Source of the DNA: Gymnopus androsaceus JB14
Taxonomy: Eukaryota; Basidiomycota; Agaricomycetes; Agaricales; Omphalotaceae
DNA: 64,000 nt
NCBI GenBank assembly: GCA_009733575.1
Contig: ML769447.1
Location: 186,001-250,000 of the forward strand
Direction: 5' to 3'
Part shown: positions 31,977 to 44,479 of the stretch, piece by piece
How the letters are laid out: each line of letters opens with the position of its first letter
Numbering within the stretch: position 1 is the stretch's first letter
The notes under the pieces: generated by a model
The model's input: only the letters and a program-made list of their open reading frames with translations
Told to the model about the DNA's origin: nothing
Database searches by the model: none
Made by a program: the position numbers and the translations under genes

Positions 31977-34900
31977 TTAAATTCCAAAATGGATAAAAGG
32001 TACCCATTTTGCAAAATTGGTTTCACCAACTTGCTTGCGGAGATTTTTGGTGGCTTCATGGAGTGCATATGCTGGACTCATTTTTGATTTCTGTGCATCT
32101 GAATTGTCATGATGTCCTAGAAGATTTGCATAGACTTTATCAGCAATCAGAGGAGCTTCCCTATCCCCAATAGACCACAGTGTAGCAATAACACTTGGAT
32201 ACCCTACTGCAAGCATACCAGCTGCAAGATGGACAGCTTCTTCAGGGAGATTCTCATCTCCTGTGGCTGTCTGGCATGCAGAAAGGACTGCAAGCTGCAC
32301 ATTGTTTAAGGACAAGGACATCAATGATTTGAGCTTTAGTTTCTGATCATACAGGGCAAATGCACTGTCAAGTGGATCCCGTATATCCTGGATTCCATGA
32401 CAAGCAAAATGGATGATATCATATTTGCCCATTTCATGCATGACAGTGTCTGCAGTTGCTGCATCATGATTAAGGTGGTGAGAATGTGTATTTGAGGTGT
32501 ATTTTTGAATGACCTTTGCCTCTTCCACAGTGCCAGGTAGAGGTGACAGTCCAGGTGTATTAGGTTGTGAGACAATGAGAACAGTAGGGATCTTGGCCTG
32601 ATGTTGTTTGAGCTTGGGAACAGAGCTAAGCAAAGCACTCAAGGTTGTGGTATATGAGGAGACCACAAAATCAGAAATATTAATGTCTCTCTCTGTTGGT
32701 CCACCATATATTCCTGCTGCATGAAGTGGGAGAAGGGTAAGTGGACCTGTTGGGCACCATGTGACATGAGGAATGGTATCTGCAGCCAGTTTATATAACT
32801 AATGGAGAGCTATCAGAATATATTAAAATTAAAAATTAAAATAAAATAGTATTACCAGATCTTCAATATTTGATAGAATTGGATGCACAACATTCAACCA
32901 TAAAAGCTTCAAAATTAATGCAAAATGGTCATGACTTTCTCCTGGTGCTGTTTGTGTAGCACGATCACCATTACGGTCAACTCGAACACCATTGATATGC
33001 AGTGATGAGAGTAGTTTTAAGTGCAATTGCTGTGCCAGTTTCAGGGAAAACATTGGGAGAGGAACATGAATGATAGCCTCAGATGAGCACAGAATGAGTG
33101 CATCACACCGATGTTCATCCACATTCACAGTGATTAAAGGTCCTTGTGTGGCTGCAGAAGCAAGCTCAGAAACTATTTTTGGCTTCAAGAAGCTAGTGAA
33201 ACCATCCATGCTCCTAATGTTTTGCAGAAGCTCTTTATACCGAGCAGCCATCCGGCGATGCTTCTGGGCTTCCTCCTCAACATTTTCTGCCTTCATTCCT
33301 GACACTATATCTTCTGTTTCATGCTCAGTAGATGTCCCTGCATTTTGCAACACCTGAGCAACCATCTCCAACTCCTTTGCAATTTTTGGATGCTGATGAT
33401 GAAGATCATCTAATGGTGAACGCAACTGAAGTATCTGTCCCCAGATGATACTGCGACCTTCATCCAGCCACTCAACTGCCAGTGGCACTTTTCCTGCAGA
33501 AATTGCAGTAGCAGCTGCTGCACCAATGATCCTTCCTATATAAGGCAATTCTTCATAGCGACGGCTGACTGTTTGCCCAAGCCAGACAACTTGAGGGATT
33601 AGCTCAAAAAATCTTGTATAAGCTTCTACAGCCAAGGCTGAAGTTGAACAGAGCCTGGACCACCTGATTGCAGCCTCTAGTTGAACATGAGCTATACCAG
33701 ATGGGAGCAGACTAGCTCTTTGGAAAGCAGATAAAGCAGAATCAATGTCAATTTTATCCTGAGAATAAGCATATTTTGACTGGAAGGCAGCAGCAAGGTT
33801 ATACAAGCAACCAGATTTCCCAAGATGACCATCAGGTGAAAGTTCAACTGCCTGAATCAGTGCCACAATGGCATTCTCTATGTCAGTGAGCTCTCCCAGA
33901 TAACTGAATCGTGACTGATAAGCCTTGCCAAGGTTATTCAACCGTGAAGACTTATGAGCATGACCATCAGGAGTGAGTTCAATTGCTTGCTTCAGGGCCA
34001 TAATGGCACTGTCTATGTCAGTAAGTTCTCCCAGATGACCAAATCGTGACTGATAAGCATTGCCAAGGTTGTTGAGTGGGCGGGATTTGTTAGCATGACT
34101 ATCAGGAGTGAGTTCAACAGCTTGCTTCAGGGCTACTATGGCACTATCTATGTCACTAAGCTCTCCCAGATGGCCAAATTGTGACCGATAGGCACTACCA
34201 AGATTATTGAGCAGGCGGGATGTGTTGGTGTGACCTTCAGGAATGATTTCAACTGCCTGCTTCAGGGCCACAATGGCACTTGCTATGTCACTGAGCTCTC
34301 CCAGATGGTCAAATCGTGACCGATAAGCACTACCAATGTTACTGAGCAGAGTAGAGTTGTTAGCATGACCATCAGGAGTGATCTCAACTGCCTGCTTCAG
34401 GCCACAATGGCATTGTCAATGTCATTAAGCTCTCCCAGATAACCAAATCGAGATTGATAAGCACTGCCAAGGTTGCTCAATCGGGAAGGCTTATCAGCAT
34501 GACCATCAGGAGTAAGTTTAATTGCCTGCTCTAGGGCCATAATGGCACTGTCTATATCCCTCAACTCTCCTACATGGTTAAATCGTGACCAGTAAGCATT
34601 GCCAAGATTATTGAGTGTGCTGGATTTATTAGCATGATCATCAGGAGTGAGTTCAACTGCCTGCTTCAGTGTCATAATGGCACTGTCTATGTCACTAAGC
34701 TCCCCAAGATGGCCAAATCGTGACCGATAAGCACTACCAAGGCTATTGAACAGGTGGGATTTATTGGCAAGACCATCAGGAGTGAGTTCAACTGCCTCTT
34801 GCAGGGCCACAATTGCACTCTCTATGTCTTGAAGCTCTCCCATATGGGTAAATCGTGACTGATAAGCATTGCCAAGGTAGTTGAGTATGGTCAATTTGTT

Positions 34901-36752
34901 GACATGACCATTGGGAGTGAGTTCAAATGCCTGCTTGAAAGCAAGAATGGCACTCTCTATGTCACTAAGCTCTCCCAGATGGCCAAATCGTGACTGATAA
35001 GCACTACCAAGGTCACTCAAGTGGGGAGGCTTGTTAGCATGACCATCAGGAGTGAGTGCAATTGATTGCTTCAGGGCCACAATAGCATTCTCTATGTCAC
35101 TAAGCTCCCCCAGATGGTCAAATTGTGACCGATAAGCACTACCAAGGTTACTGAGCAGGCTGGAGTTGTTGACATGACCATCAGGATTGAGTTCAATTGC
35201 CTGCTTGAAGACAACAATGGCACTCTCTATGTCACTAAGCTCCCCCAGATGGCCAAATCTTGACTGATAAGCAGTGCCAATGCTACTCAACCGCTGAGGT
35301 TTATCAGTGTGACCATCAGGAGTGAGTTCAATTGCCTGCTTCAGGGCCACAATGGCACTCTGTATGTCACTAAGCTCCCCCATATGGTCAAATCGTGACC
35401 AATAAGCACTGCCAAGGTGATTGAGCAGGCCAGACATGTTGGTATGACCATCAGGAGTGAGTTCAAGTGCCTGCTTGAGCACAAAAATGACATTGTCTAT
35501 ATCACTCAGCTCTCCCAGGTGGCCAAATCGTGACTGATAAGCACTGCCAAGGTTAATCAACCGGGGAGGCTTATCAGCATGACCATTGGGAGTGAGTTCA
35601 ATTGTCTGCTTCAGGGCCACCAGGGCACTCTCTATATCATTAAGCTCTCCCAGATGGCCAAATTGTGACTGGTAAGCCTTTCCCAGGTTATTGAGCAGAG
35701 CAGGTTTATTAGCATGGCCATCAGGAGTGAGTTCAATTGCCTGCTTCAGGACCATAATAGCACTCTTTATGTCACTAAGCTCCCCCAGATGACGAACTCG
35801 TGACTGATAAGCATTGCCAAGGTTATTGAGCAGAGCAGGTCTGTTGGCATGACCATCAGGAGTCACTTTGATTCCTTGCTTCAGGGCTACAATAGCACTT
35901 TCTATATCACTAAGTTCCCCTAGATGACTAAATCGTAACTGATAAGCACTGCCAAGGTTATTGAGTGGGCTGGATTTGTTCACATCACCATCAGGAGCAA
36001 GTTCAACTGCCTGCTTTAGAGCTACAATGGCATTGTCTATATCACTAAGCTCCCCCAGATGGCGGAATTGTGACTGATAGGCATTGCCAAGGTTATTGAG
36101 CAGAGCAGGTTTGTCAGCATGACCATCAGGAGTGAGCTCAATTGCCTGCTTCAGAGCCACAACGGCACTGTCTATATCACTAAGCTCCCCCAGATGGTGA
36201 AATTGTGACTGATAGGCATTGCCAAGGTTATTGAGTAGAGCAGGTTTGTCAGCATGACCATTAGGTATGAGGTCAACTGCCTGCTTCCAGAGTTGTACAG
36301 CATTCTCAATTTGGGATATGTCTCCTGACTGTTGGAAAGACTGTGCTAACTGCAATGCTGCATTGTTTAACTCATCCACCTACTCAGATCCCATCAGTGA
36401 TGTATACAAGGTCCCACCATAAATTGAAACATACTTTCCTTGTCCTCTCTATTCTCTCCATTTGAGATATGAGTTCACTCAACTTACTGCGGTGCAGCTC
36501 AACAACTGCCTCATCAAACTCCTCCGATGACAAAGTTGACAGAATTAAAGCATTTTCAAGCTCTTCTTGATCCTCTGCATTGAGTGAGGTATCACTCATG
36601 GTCTGCAATGGTATATTATTACATGTTAGACATTTAGCATGTACCCAAAGACATACTTGTGCTTCAAGTTGCTCCAATGACATGTTGATGGCCATTTGAA
36701 GTTCAGCATACTCATCATCATCTTGCATAGAGTCGCTAGATGTTCTCTCCAT
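31977..36752 (-). CDS. TPR-CHAT protein (caspase-like/separase-like protease), one frameshift
   Basis: Exons on the minus strand: 36657-36752, 36435-36602, 32856-36379, 31977-32798; introns are GT-AG. The total is 4610 nt, one short of a whole number of codons, and would give about 1536 residues. The N-terminus is acidic (MERTSSDSMQDDDEYAELQM). Then come about 19 tandem 45-residue TPR units of the type LKQAIELTPDGHADKP and LLNNLGNAYQSRFGHLGELS, a helical linker (EWLDEGRSIIWGQILQLRSP), and a C-terminal CHAT domain. The domain shows the catalytic His in IIHFACHG and Cys in LAVLSACQTATGD, plus AGMLAVGYPSVIATLWSIGD. CHAT domains are caspase-fold peptidases, often activated through the repeats. 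The only defect is a missing base in TPR unit 15 (about 34397-34399, GGCC where other units have GGGCC). Both sides are otherwise open and conserved, so this may be a recent mutation or a sequence error. Confidence 0.8.
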
Positions 36753-37994
36753 ATCCTATCCCCTATCAGTATATTGCATGAGATAAATAGCTTGACTCAC
36801 TGCCATTATCAAATCCCAGCAGAATTGGAGTTCAATGGGAATGAATGTACTCTGCACTTGATCAGGATGAGAAATACAAAATAGTAGAATAATAAGGGAA
36901 GAAGTGGGCTTTTCGGACACAAGTGACAGAGTTTTTGGGCCTTTATATCAATTTTTGATCTAATGACAGCAAGAATGCGGAACAACTGACAGCTGTTCCA
37001 AAAATCTAGGCCAATATCAAAAAATCGTGTAACAGCTCCCTATTCAGTAGCTACTCCGTTTGATTCATTCACAAGCCAGGAAGGAAGGAAGGAAGATTTA
37101 TTACACGGCACGGTCCACAATCTGAACAATCAGGATATATCGTAGTTAAACAGATTCGGTCCCGAATAGGATAGCACATCATAGTGTCGGTGCGAGAGAG
37201 AAGGAAGTAAGTGTAGATCAAATGGAAGCAATGAGATGTATCCTTTCCGCTCCCTCTCTGCAATGTGCATCTTCATAATAGTGATACCCTTCCGTGTTTC
37301 AAGACGTTCAACGGTTCATCCTGCTACCAGGAATTTCGGCCGTTTTACGTGAAACCAGTGGAACGCGTGACCTTGTCGCACTTGTGACTTGTCCTCGATC
37401 TTGCTTCGTTCATGCAGCTCCGTTATTATATCCAGAGTCATTTCATAGGTTTACAGGCTGGTGTTAGGTTGGTGAGCAAATGATAACGTCTTTTAAAATC
37501 CAAGTCCGACTTACTTTGGCTTTAGATGGATATTGGATGCAACAACTATACTGCTAATTAGAAGGAATTTCTTGTTACATGTGCATTGATTTTATCATTG
37601 ACGAAAAGTGGTCGGCCGACAACGGTACCATCATACTCGCCGCCGGAGCCTGAATCCGTTGGAAAGCCGCTTAAGTACGTGTTGACCTTGCCACCGTGTT
37701 GCCAGGCTTCCAGTCACTTCTTGAGATGGGTCGTCCTATCTCTCGATTCAACCTTTCTGCGCGCAGGCTCTACTGAATGCCCCATGGACCGTGCCGAAAG
37801 TTCGTATAAGCCTGTCCATGGCACATTGCGTGATATCAATCATGAATAGATTGGATCTACCACTATCGCCTTGTTCTCTTTAGTACTTCCAGCTCAGCGG
37901 AAAGCACATACGTTATGCTAGAGAACAGGTCTGTTCAGGTGCGTGCTCGATCTTATCGCAAGCTGATCATTTACTGAGCGAATTTACTAGCTTG
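36753..37994. other. Promoter side of TPR-CHAT, then duplicated F-box upstream region
   Basis: No gene. 36753-36900 is the likely promoter/leader of the TPR-CHAT gene. A GACAG/CTGTC palindromic cluster lies at 36925-37010 and a GGAA run at 37079-37093. From about 37360 the sequence matches the upstream region of F-box gene 1. Confidence 0.45.
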
Positions 37995-39599
37995 ATGAAG
38001 ACCAATCTCCACCAATGGCCTACTGATGAGCTCCTTGTTCGCCTACGAAACCAAGAACTTCCTGACGCTCTGGAGACCCAGGAAATCCTCTTGGAAATTG
38101 AGTATTTGGAGAAGCGATTTCATCATGGATCGGACTCCGTCACTGGTTCCAGTGATGCTGCCAATAATTCCTTATCTAACAACGAGCACGAGCAACGTCT
38201 AGCTTACTGTCGCGCATTTCTTGCTCCAATCCGTCGCTTACCATCCGAACTACTCGCCGAGATACATCATCATATCCTTCGTTCAGTCCGTGATAATTCA
38301 CCCAGACCAAAGGAGCAGTTGGCTCCAACACGAGCACTCGTGGTCCTATCTCACATCTGCTCCTTCTGGCGCAGATCCTGCTTCTCTACTACGACGCTCT
38401 GGAAGGATATTCGTATCCCATCCTTGTTTCGCAGCGCCAAAGATGCTCGTTTGGTGGAAATGCACTTGCGATATTCTGGAAGCAGTCCTTTGGATATCCA
38501 GATACACAACTTTGGTGCTAGCCGTGAGGCGGATATGGACAGCGCCAGAGATATTTTGGAAGGACTCATCTCCCATCGTGAGAGGTGGAGGAAAGTCTTG
38601 GTTATTGGAATCAATACCTGGGTGGAGCTCAACTCTGCTTGCTTGACGGTACACACCCAAACGGACGGCCTACATTTCCCATTATTGGAATCGCTACTCT
38701 TACAGGATGCCGATCATAGCTCTGTTAATGCCTTCTCTTCTGCGGACTTGCCTCGTTTACAGACTATGGAAGTGCATGGCTACAATCCAAGCTCATTTCC
38801 TTTCCATCAGCTCACCTCCCTTTCGCTGGTCCTAGATCGCCGAGAGACAGTCTCAACTTCCTCGAGACTTTACAGACCACTTGACCAATCTAGAGCACCT
38901 GCGTTTAGAGGGTGAATTCGCCTACCTTCCTAACGAAATTGACTGCACGGACTTTGAGTCCACATTGCCTAGATTGAAGTCGCTGGTTATCGAAATGTGC
39001 TCCGAACCCTTTTTAACCTTGTTGAACACATTCCGCCTGCCTGCTCTACTTTCCATAGAAATAATTACGCGCTTGCAAGATTGGCCTCAGGCGGAGTTTA
39101 TGTCCCTGCTCACTCGTTCACAGCGTCTTTCTGCATTGACGAAACTGTCATTAAGGTGGCGCATATTACAGATGAGCAGCTGTTGGAAATTCTTCGCCTG
39201 ACGGAGAGCTTGGAGGAGCTCAAGGTCGTCGAGGGCAACATGAACACTCTATCGCTCTCCCTGTTTCGGGCAATGTCGATCAGTTCAACTGCGCCTAATA
39301 CGCCCATAATTGTACCCAAGCTGCAGCATATTTTTCTCCACATGTGGATTTCCGAGAAAGACTGTCCTGTTGGCATCGAGATCGTGGCTTCTCGTTCAGC
39401 GAAATCACTCTCAAGTAACTTGGATTCTCCAAGTTGCGTTCCGCTTAAATCTTTTATGCTGTTCTTGGTCCTGGCTTACAAGCTCGTGGAGCCTCCTGCA
39501 TCGCTCGGAAAAGAGAGCTTACGAGCGTTGCGGGAGTCGATGGAGATCACCGTCAGAGTGACTGCTCGGGATGCTCCCGTGGAGGAGAATTTTTTATAG
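37995..39599 (+). pseudogene. F-box-like gene 2, two frameshifts
   Basis: Paralogue of the gene at 21691, about 90 percent alike by eye, with the same coiled coil and F-box core (APIRRLPSELLAEIHHHIL). A 5-nt deletion near 38849 (after LVLDRRET) and a 1-nt deletion near 39156 (GGCGC for GGGCGC) break the frame, which is otherwise readable to the stop at 39597-39599. The C-terminal end is well preserved, so inactivation is fairly recent. It is followed 258 bp later by the intact SET gene; the same gene order is seen, decayed, at 21.7-24.2 kb. Confidence 0.8.
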
Positions 39600-39857
39600 T
39601 AAGGTGTAGTATCCTGATGATGGTGCAATATAGTAGTTGTGCTGGAAATGTACGAAAAGCTTTATTCTCGAAAGGTAGACTCGCGATATGTAATTTATTT
39701 GGCGTAAACAGCCAAATCCGTTTATTTGTACAATACGCGGATGGTCACGACTTGTGAATTAGGAAACTTCGCTCGCTGATCGCCAGAATTCGAAGCCCAA
39801 TTGAACCCATCAAAAGCAGCACACAAATGACTCTCTCGTTTTTCAACCATCATCAAC

Positions 39858-41873
39858 ATGAAGCGCGGTTTTCTGACCACTTCCAAAGCTAAAAAGCAAC
39901 TCGATGAACCTAGCCAGAACAAACCCAAACCGGACCAGTCCATCGTCCCGCACGACAACAGTATGTATCTTTTTCGAGTTTATCACCCTCACAGCTAAAA
40001 TCGACTTGATCAAGCTCTTGCCTCTCAGCAGAAAGAGCTATTTCTCTCTAACGCGACATCTGAAGCGATGAGACTATCTGAAAAATGGAGATCGAGGATG
40101 GTTCTGGGTGAGGATGGTAATCCCAAGCCTGACGATCCTGCCGTCCTCGGTGCGTATCTTTGCTTCTACTGTAACCAAGGCTAACAGATGAATTCGATAA
40201 AGGTTTGGAGGCAGAGCTGAAAAATATGATTACCAGATTGAAGCAAGGCGTCGTTCTCGATGAAGGAGGCAAAACCATAGCCAAATTGACTACCCCAGGT
40301 ACGTACTATCTTTTCTTCGATTTTTTCTGTCCTTACCCTAAAAAGGTCTCACCTCTGAACTCGAGCAACAATTTAACAGATTGAGCCACGGAGTCGTTCC
40401 AGAAGCAGGTACGTCTTTTTATCTCTCTTTGGCATCGTTCACGCATAAATACTCCATTCTAGGCGTTCCCGAGGACTACCAAGACAAGCCGTATATCGTA
40501 CTAGACGGCGACAAGAAGGAATATCCCCCAGATACTATCATCCACGCCGTCATACCCGCTCCAGCTCGAAACAACCAGCTCTCGGCTACCAACGTCGTCC
40601 CCAGTGTCGAATGTCTCTTTACTGGACACATCAAACGTGCGATCCTCGAAACTTCTGGCTTCCCTAGTCTTCCTCTATCTCCGATCGGAGGTAAAGCTCA
40701 CAAAATCGCTGAAGCTGGTGATGGAAAAGGTCTAGGGATGTTCGCGACGCGTCTTATACGTGCTGGGGAACTCGTATTGGACGAAAGGCCAATGATGCTC
40801 ACTCACGGGACTTACAAATACATTTTGGGTATCGGAAATTTCACGATCGAGCAGCAAAAGCAGATTATGTTGTATGAGCAAGGCAAGGCTGTTGAGGCTG
40901 TTTTCAAACGAATGCCCGTAGAGCATCAGGAAGCTTTTATGAAGTTGCATAACGCTCATAAGCACGATGGAAGTGGTGAGCTTGTCGGGTACGTCTATCC
41001 CTTTTTTTCGGTTATCTACTTGATTGCTCAAACTTCACATCGACAGTCGCATTAGAACCAATGGTATTTCGACTACTGGACCCGAAAACCGCGATGTGCT
41101 GAGGGATAAAGGCACGCCGCTCTAGTATTGACGCTGTTCCTCTCTAATCCTCTCCTTAGGCACGACCGGCCCTGTAGGTTTGCACTCTGCTCTGTGCAAC
41201 GAAATATCTTATATAAATCATTGGCAAGTACGACCATTGAATCGTCTTTTTCTGATTCTGATTCTGTATCAACAGCTGCAACCCAAACACCGTTTATCAC
41301 TGGCACACCGACACCCTCTCCGTACGCGTGTACGCCGTGCGCGACATCCCTCCCGGTACCGAAATCACAATCTCATACGGAGACACCCTCGCTCCTGCCG
41401 CTGAACGTGCCAAATATCTCGCGCCATATGGTATTCGCTCATGTGCGTGCGGTCCATCCTGCAGCGACCCAGCCCGAGCCAAGATCTCCGAAAAGCGCCG
41501 CGAAAGTCTCCGCAAACCCCTCACGCTCTTTCCTCCCCCCGAGCCCACTACGCCCAGAGATAAATGGATCCAGCCTGCGGTAAAGCGGGTGCAGGAATTG
41601 GAAGAGGAGGGTCTTCAGGCTCCCGAGCTGTACAAGAGGACCTTGCATCTTTTGGTGAATGCGTATACGCATCTGCAAGATGTCGACAAGGCGTTGTTCT
41701 ATGCTAAAAAGTTGAAGCCGGTGTACAAGGCGCGTGAAGGAGTGGATTTGCCTGCAATGTATCTGAGCAAGAGTGGTCTCAAAAGTAGTCCGGGGTATAT
41801 GGCGGCGGCTATGCAGAAGAACTTCAAGTTGCCCCCAGGAGCACCACCTATGTTAATGACGGCGTTTTCTTGA
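39858..41873 (+). CDS. SET-domain protein (SMYD-like methyltransferase)
   Basis: Eight exons: 39858-39960, 40015-40149, 40188-40298, 40346-40408, 40463-40988, 41047-41111, 41160-41223, 41276-41873; the total is 1665 nt, giving 554 residues in frame. The SET domain runs from about GKGLGMFATRLIRAGELVLD through RTNGISTTGP and CNEISYINHCCNPN (the NHxC-type catalytic/cofactor motif, here C where S is usual) to VYAVRDIPPGTEITISYGD. A cysteine-rich post-SET part (SCACGPSC) and a C-terminal helical region follow. Likely a protein-lysine methyltransferase; substrate unknown. Two introns must use GC donors: 41224-41275 begins GCAAGT (a good GC site), while 41112-41159 begins GCACGC and is flanked by a GGCACG direct repeat. 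A GT donor there would create a stop. It is the only unbroken copy among five in the window. Confidence 0.75.
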
Positions 41874-42031
41874 GAAGTTGGAGAGCTTTGTATAATCCAC
41901 GTTACTCGTACACAATTTCCGCTGATTCCAGGTAATAGTACAATATACACTGTTATCACAATCTATCTATTGAATTCATTCGTTCGTGCAAATAATCTAT
42001 AATGCCATTTGAATCCAAGCCACGTATCTGT

Positions 42032-42240
42032 CTAGTAATCGCAGTGTCTCCACATTTTCACGTAGTCTCTGAGAAACGTTGAAAGGGCCAACATCAGCGA
42101 TGAAGGCGTAGAAAGGATGGAGGAAGGAAAGACTCACACAATCATACCCGTTCATAATCATCCTCTGGCCAAGTAGCGGACCACGTTGATTAAGCGTTGG
42201 TAAAATCGCGCATTGCAGCTATCGGATTGGCAATGAGACG
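42032..42240 (-). pseudogene. 3' stub of GH16 glucanase-like gene
   Basis: On the minus strand, AAMRDFTNA and STWSATWPEDDYER (exon about 42148-42236) and, after an intron, DYVKMWRHCDY with a stop (42032-42068). This is the C-terminus of a fungal SKN1/KRE6-type GH16 protein, convergent with the SET gene. A TAA interrupts after FTNA. Upstream exons are absent; at about 42500 the sequence diverges from the longer copy at 54.6-57.0 kb. Confidence 0.75.
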
Positions 42241-43113
42241 GGCATGAGACGGGCATGATACCAAGGATCAGATGATTGTGATTGTGATAGGGACTCGACA
42301 AGTGCATGAACATCGAATCAAAATGTGATTCATCATTTGTACACGTTGGAACTTGGAGGGAGGAGGTTTTCGGGATGTGTAAGTATTGAGAAGTTTGCAG
42401 CAGAATCAGATTGGAAAGATCCATGTACTAGAAATGATTCCTCTGACGAATGATCTATGGATGGGAATCGGGATTATGATTCGGAAGATGGGGCATGTAA
42501 GGATGCCCACCGTTCCTGTGAGTACGGGTTACCGTTACGGATACGGACCCGTACCGTCGGCCAATTTGGAGCTCATGCTGGATACTCACCCGTACATTCC
42601 GTATTGAGATATCCGTTAGGCCGTGTACGGGAAGCTACGGTCTTCTCCAAATTAAGTTATGTTCAGCACGTCAATCTGTCAGTGATTTGCTTTTATTAGA
42701 GTCTGCAACTTTTAGGAGTTCAAAGACTAAGTAGGGAATATCAAAGAAGATGAATGATGCGTACTAGTACTACTTTGAAGCACTGCCCTTCATTCTCATA
42801 TCTATGATCTGATTCTTGAGACTATTCATGTTTATTTCCGTTTGTCCCACATCCGGCTAAATGAATAGATGATCAATGGTTTCAATATTCCTAATCAGCA
42901 AAACATGTATTAGCTGGACGGCAGTTGACAGAACTGTACAGCAACTGATGTGCTATCCAGTTTCAGCTAGCGGCTCCAGAGCTCCCAGTCAATAATACAT
43001 GGCACTGAAGCAATGATATAAATTGAACACATGCAAAATAATAATAAATATCACTACCAGCTGCATTGATCCCATTGTACTCCTCATCGTTCAACTTAAG
43101 CACAATATCTACC
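42241..43113. other. Duplicated flank, partial foldback-like element D, spacer
   Basis: 42241-42507 is the 270 bp insertion also found at 54846-55117. 42893-42990 is a partial relative of elements A-C. The rest carries no gene. Confidence 0.5.
42893..42990. mobile_element. Partial foldback-like element D
   Basis: AATCAGCAAAACATGTA resembles the left end of elements A-C (CATCAGCAAAACCTGTA-type). It is followed by TGACAG (42926) and by CCAGAGCTCCCAG (42976), whose reverse complement contains the shared AGCTCTGG and matches element A over 13 bp. No right end was found, so it is truncated or rearranged. Confidence 0.35.
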
Positions 43114-44479
43114 ATGACACCAGACGAGTCAGAAATGATTACACATGCTGGGACTGTATTAATTCAAAATATTTCTGCCCTAATATTTACATTTGGACTC
43201 TTTGGTAAGCAATGTATATAAATGTGGTAGAGAGCGACACTTGTTTAATACGTTGCTACCAGGGGCCTACATACTGGCTTTCATCATTAGCATGCATATC
43301 ATCTTGTGCGCTTATTGCTTTGTTCCATACTGTTATACTAACACTCACATATCCCAAACTTGAAACCACACTATAGGCAAAAGGAAAATAATGGATGGGC
43401 ACGTAAAGCCATGATTGCACTCCTTCTGACAGGATTTGGCATGTTGGTGCTTAACACTTGTGCAACTATTGGATTCGATATGTTCCTTGTCAAGTTTGGC
43501 TTGGTGGTGTCACTTCCAGGGGGTCTTATTGCACAAGAAATGGCTTCAGATATGAAATCCATTGCAATTGGAATTGTAACAGGATGGTCTGAAAATTTCC
43601 TTGTGAATTCTGCATAAAAATCTTATTTCAGGCATAAATACTGATATTCTATCCCACATACAGTTTGTAATTGCTGATACAGCTATTGTTTGGAGAGCTT
43701 GGGTACTGTGGACAGAAAATAGGCTGATTAGATGGACACTGCCAATTATTTTACTGGCAGACATTGGTAGTCTATTTTGCAATATTTCCCTGGCATATAT
43801 GCTGACATTATTTAGGTGTCAACATTGCTGATGCCATTATTGACACCAAATCAGCACTCAGCTCCGAAGACATTTCTGTTCCTGTAGCTTTTGATTGGCT
43901 CAGTACTGCTCTCAATTTGACAGTAAATACTGTGGCAACACTTCTGATAGCTCATCGAGCATGGTGGGCATTGGGCACCTCATATACTTTCAAGACACTT
44001 ATTACATGTGTTGGTTTAGGAAACATCATCAATCAATTCATACAATATCAGTCAACAAGAGAACTCCAATCGAAGCAATTCTTCTACTTATGGTTGAGTC
44101 TGGTGCAATTTTTGGCATGGTACAGGTATGTGATCTTTCAAGTATCAGGAAATACTCAAAGTTATAACTTATGGTATGAAAAGATAATCAATATCATCCT
44201 CATTGCAGTGGACATTCACAAAGCCTACCTTTCCCCTGTTGATGATGCTCTTGGATTTCTTAGCGAGTTATATATATATAGTGCTGTAAGTCTGACTCTA
44301 TTTTGGTATCAGGTTTCTGTATTTGACAAGGATTATTTGATTCATTTTTCTATGATTCACAGGCTCTGAATCCTGTTGCTCTTGTCATTTTAATCCAAAC
44401 AGGAAACACCTATGAGTACAGTTTCCATTTGGAAGATGTCACCTCCCCAGAAAATGATTCAGTCCCAAATGTCAGCTAA
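43114..44479 (+). CDS. Multi-pass membrane protein of a fungal seven-helix family
   Basis: Exons 43114-43204, 43263-43305, 43377-43575, 43664-43766, 43816-43963, 44020-44125, about 44209-44285 and 44363-44479. Hydrophobic helices include TVLIQNISALIFTFGLFG, AYILAFIISMHIIL, AMIALLLTGFGMLVLNTC, WTLPIILLADIGVNIAD, LTVNTVATLLIAHRAW and EAILLLMVESGAIFGMVQ. Markers of an abundant agaricomycete family of unknown function are VIADTAIVWRAWVLW, HQSIHTISVNKRTPIEAIL and ALNPVALVILIQTGNTYE. The C-terminus is acidic and cytosolic by prediction. Phases agree through exon 6; the exon 6/7 junction is one base off for the conserved YIYSA-ALNP frame, so either a micro-exon or a single-base lesion is present. 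Receptor-like or channel roles are conceivable; none is shown. Confidence 0.65.

Noticed and set aside
37079..37093. GGAA repeat as a regulatory array
   Set aside because: Only about three and a half units; ordinary microsatellite.
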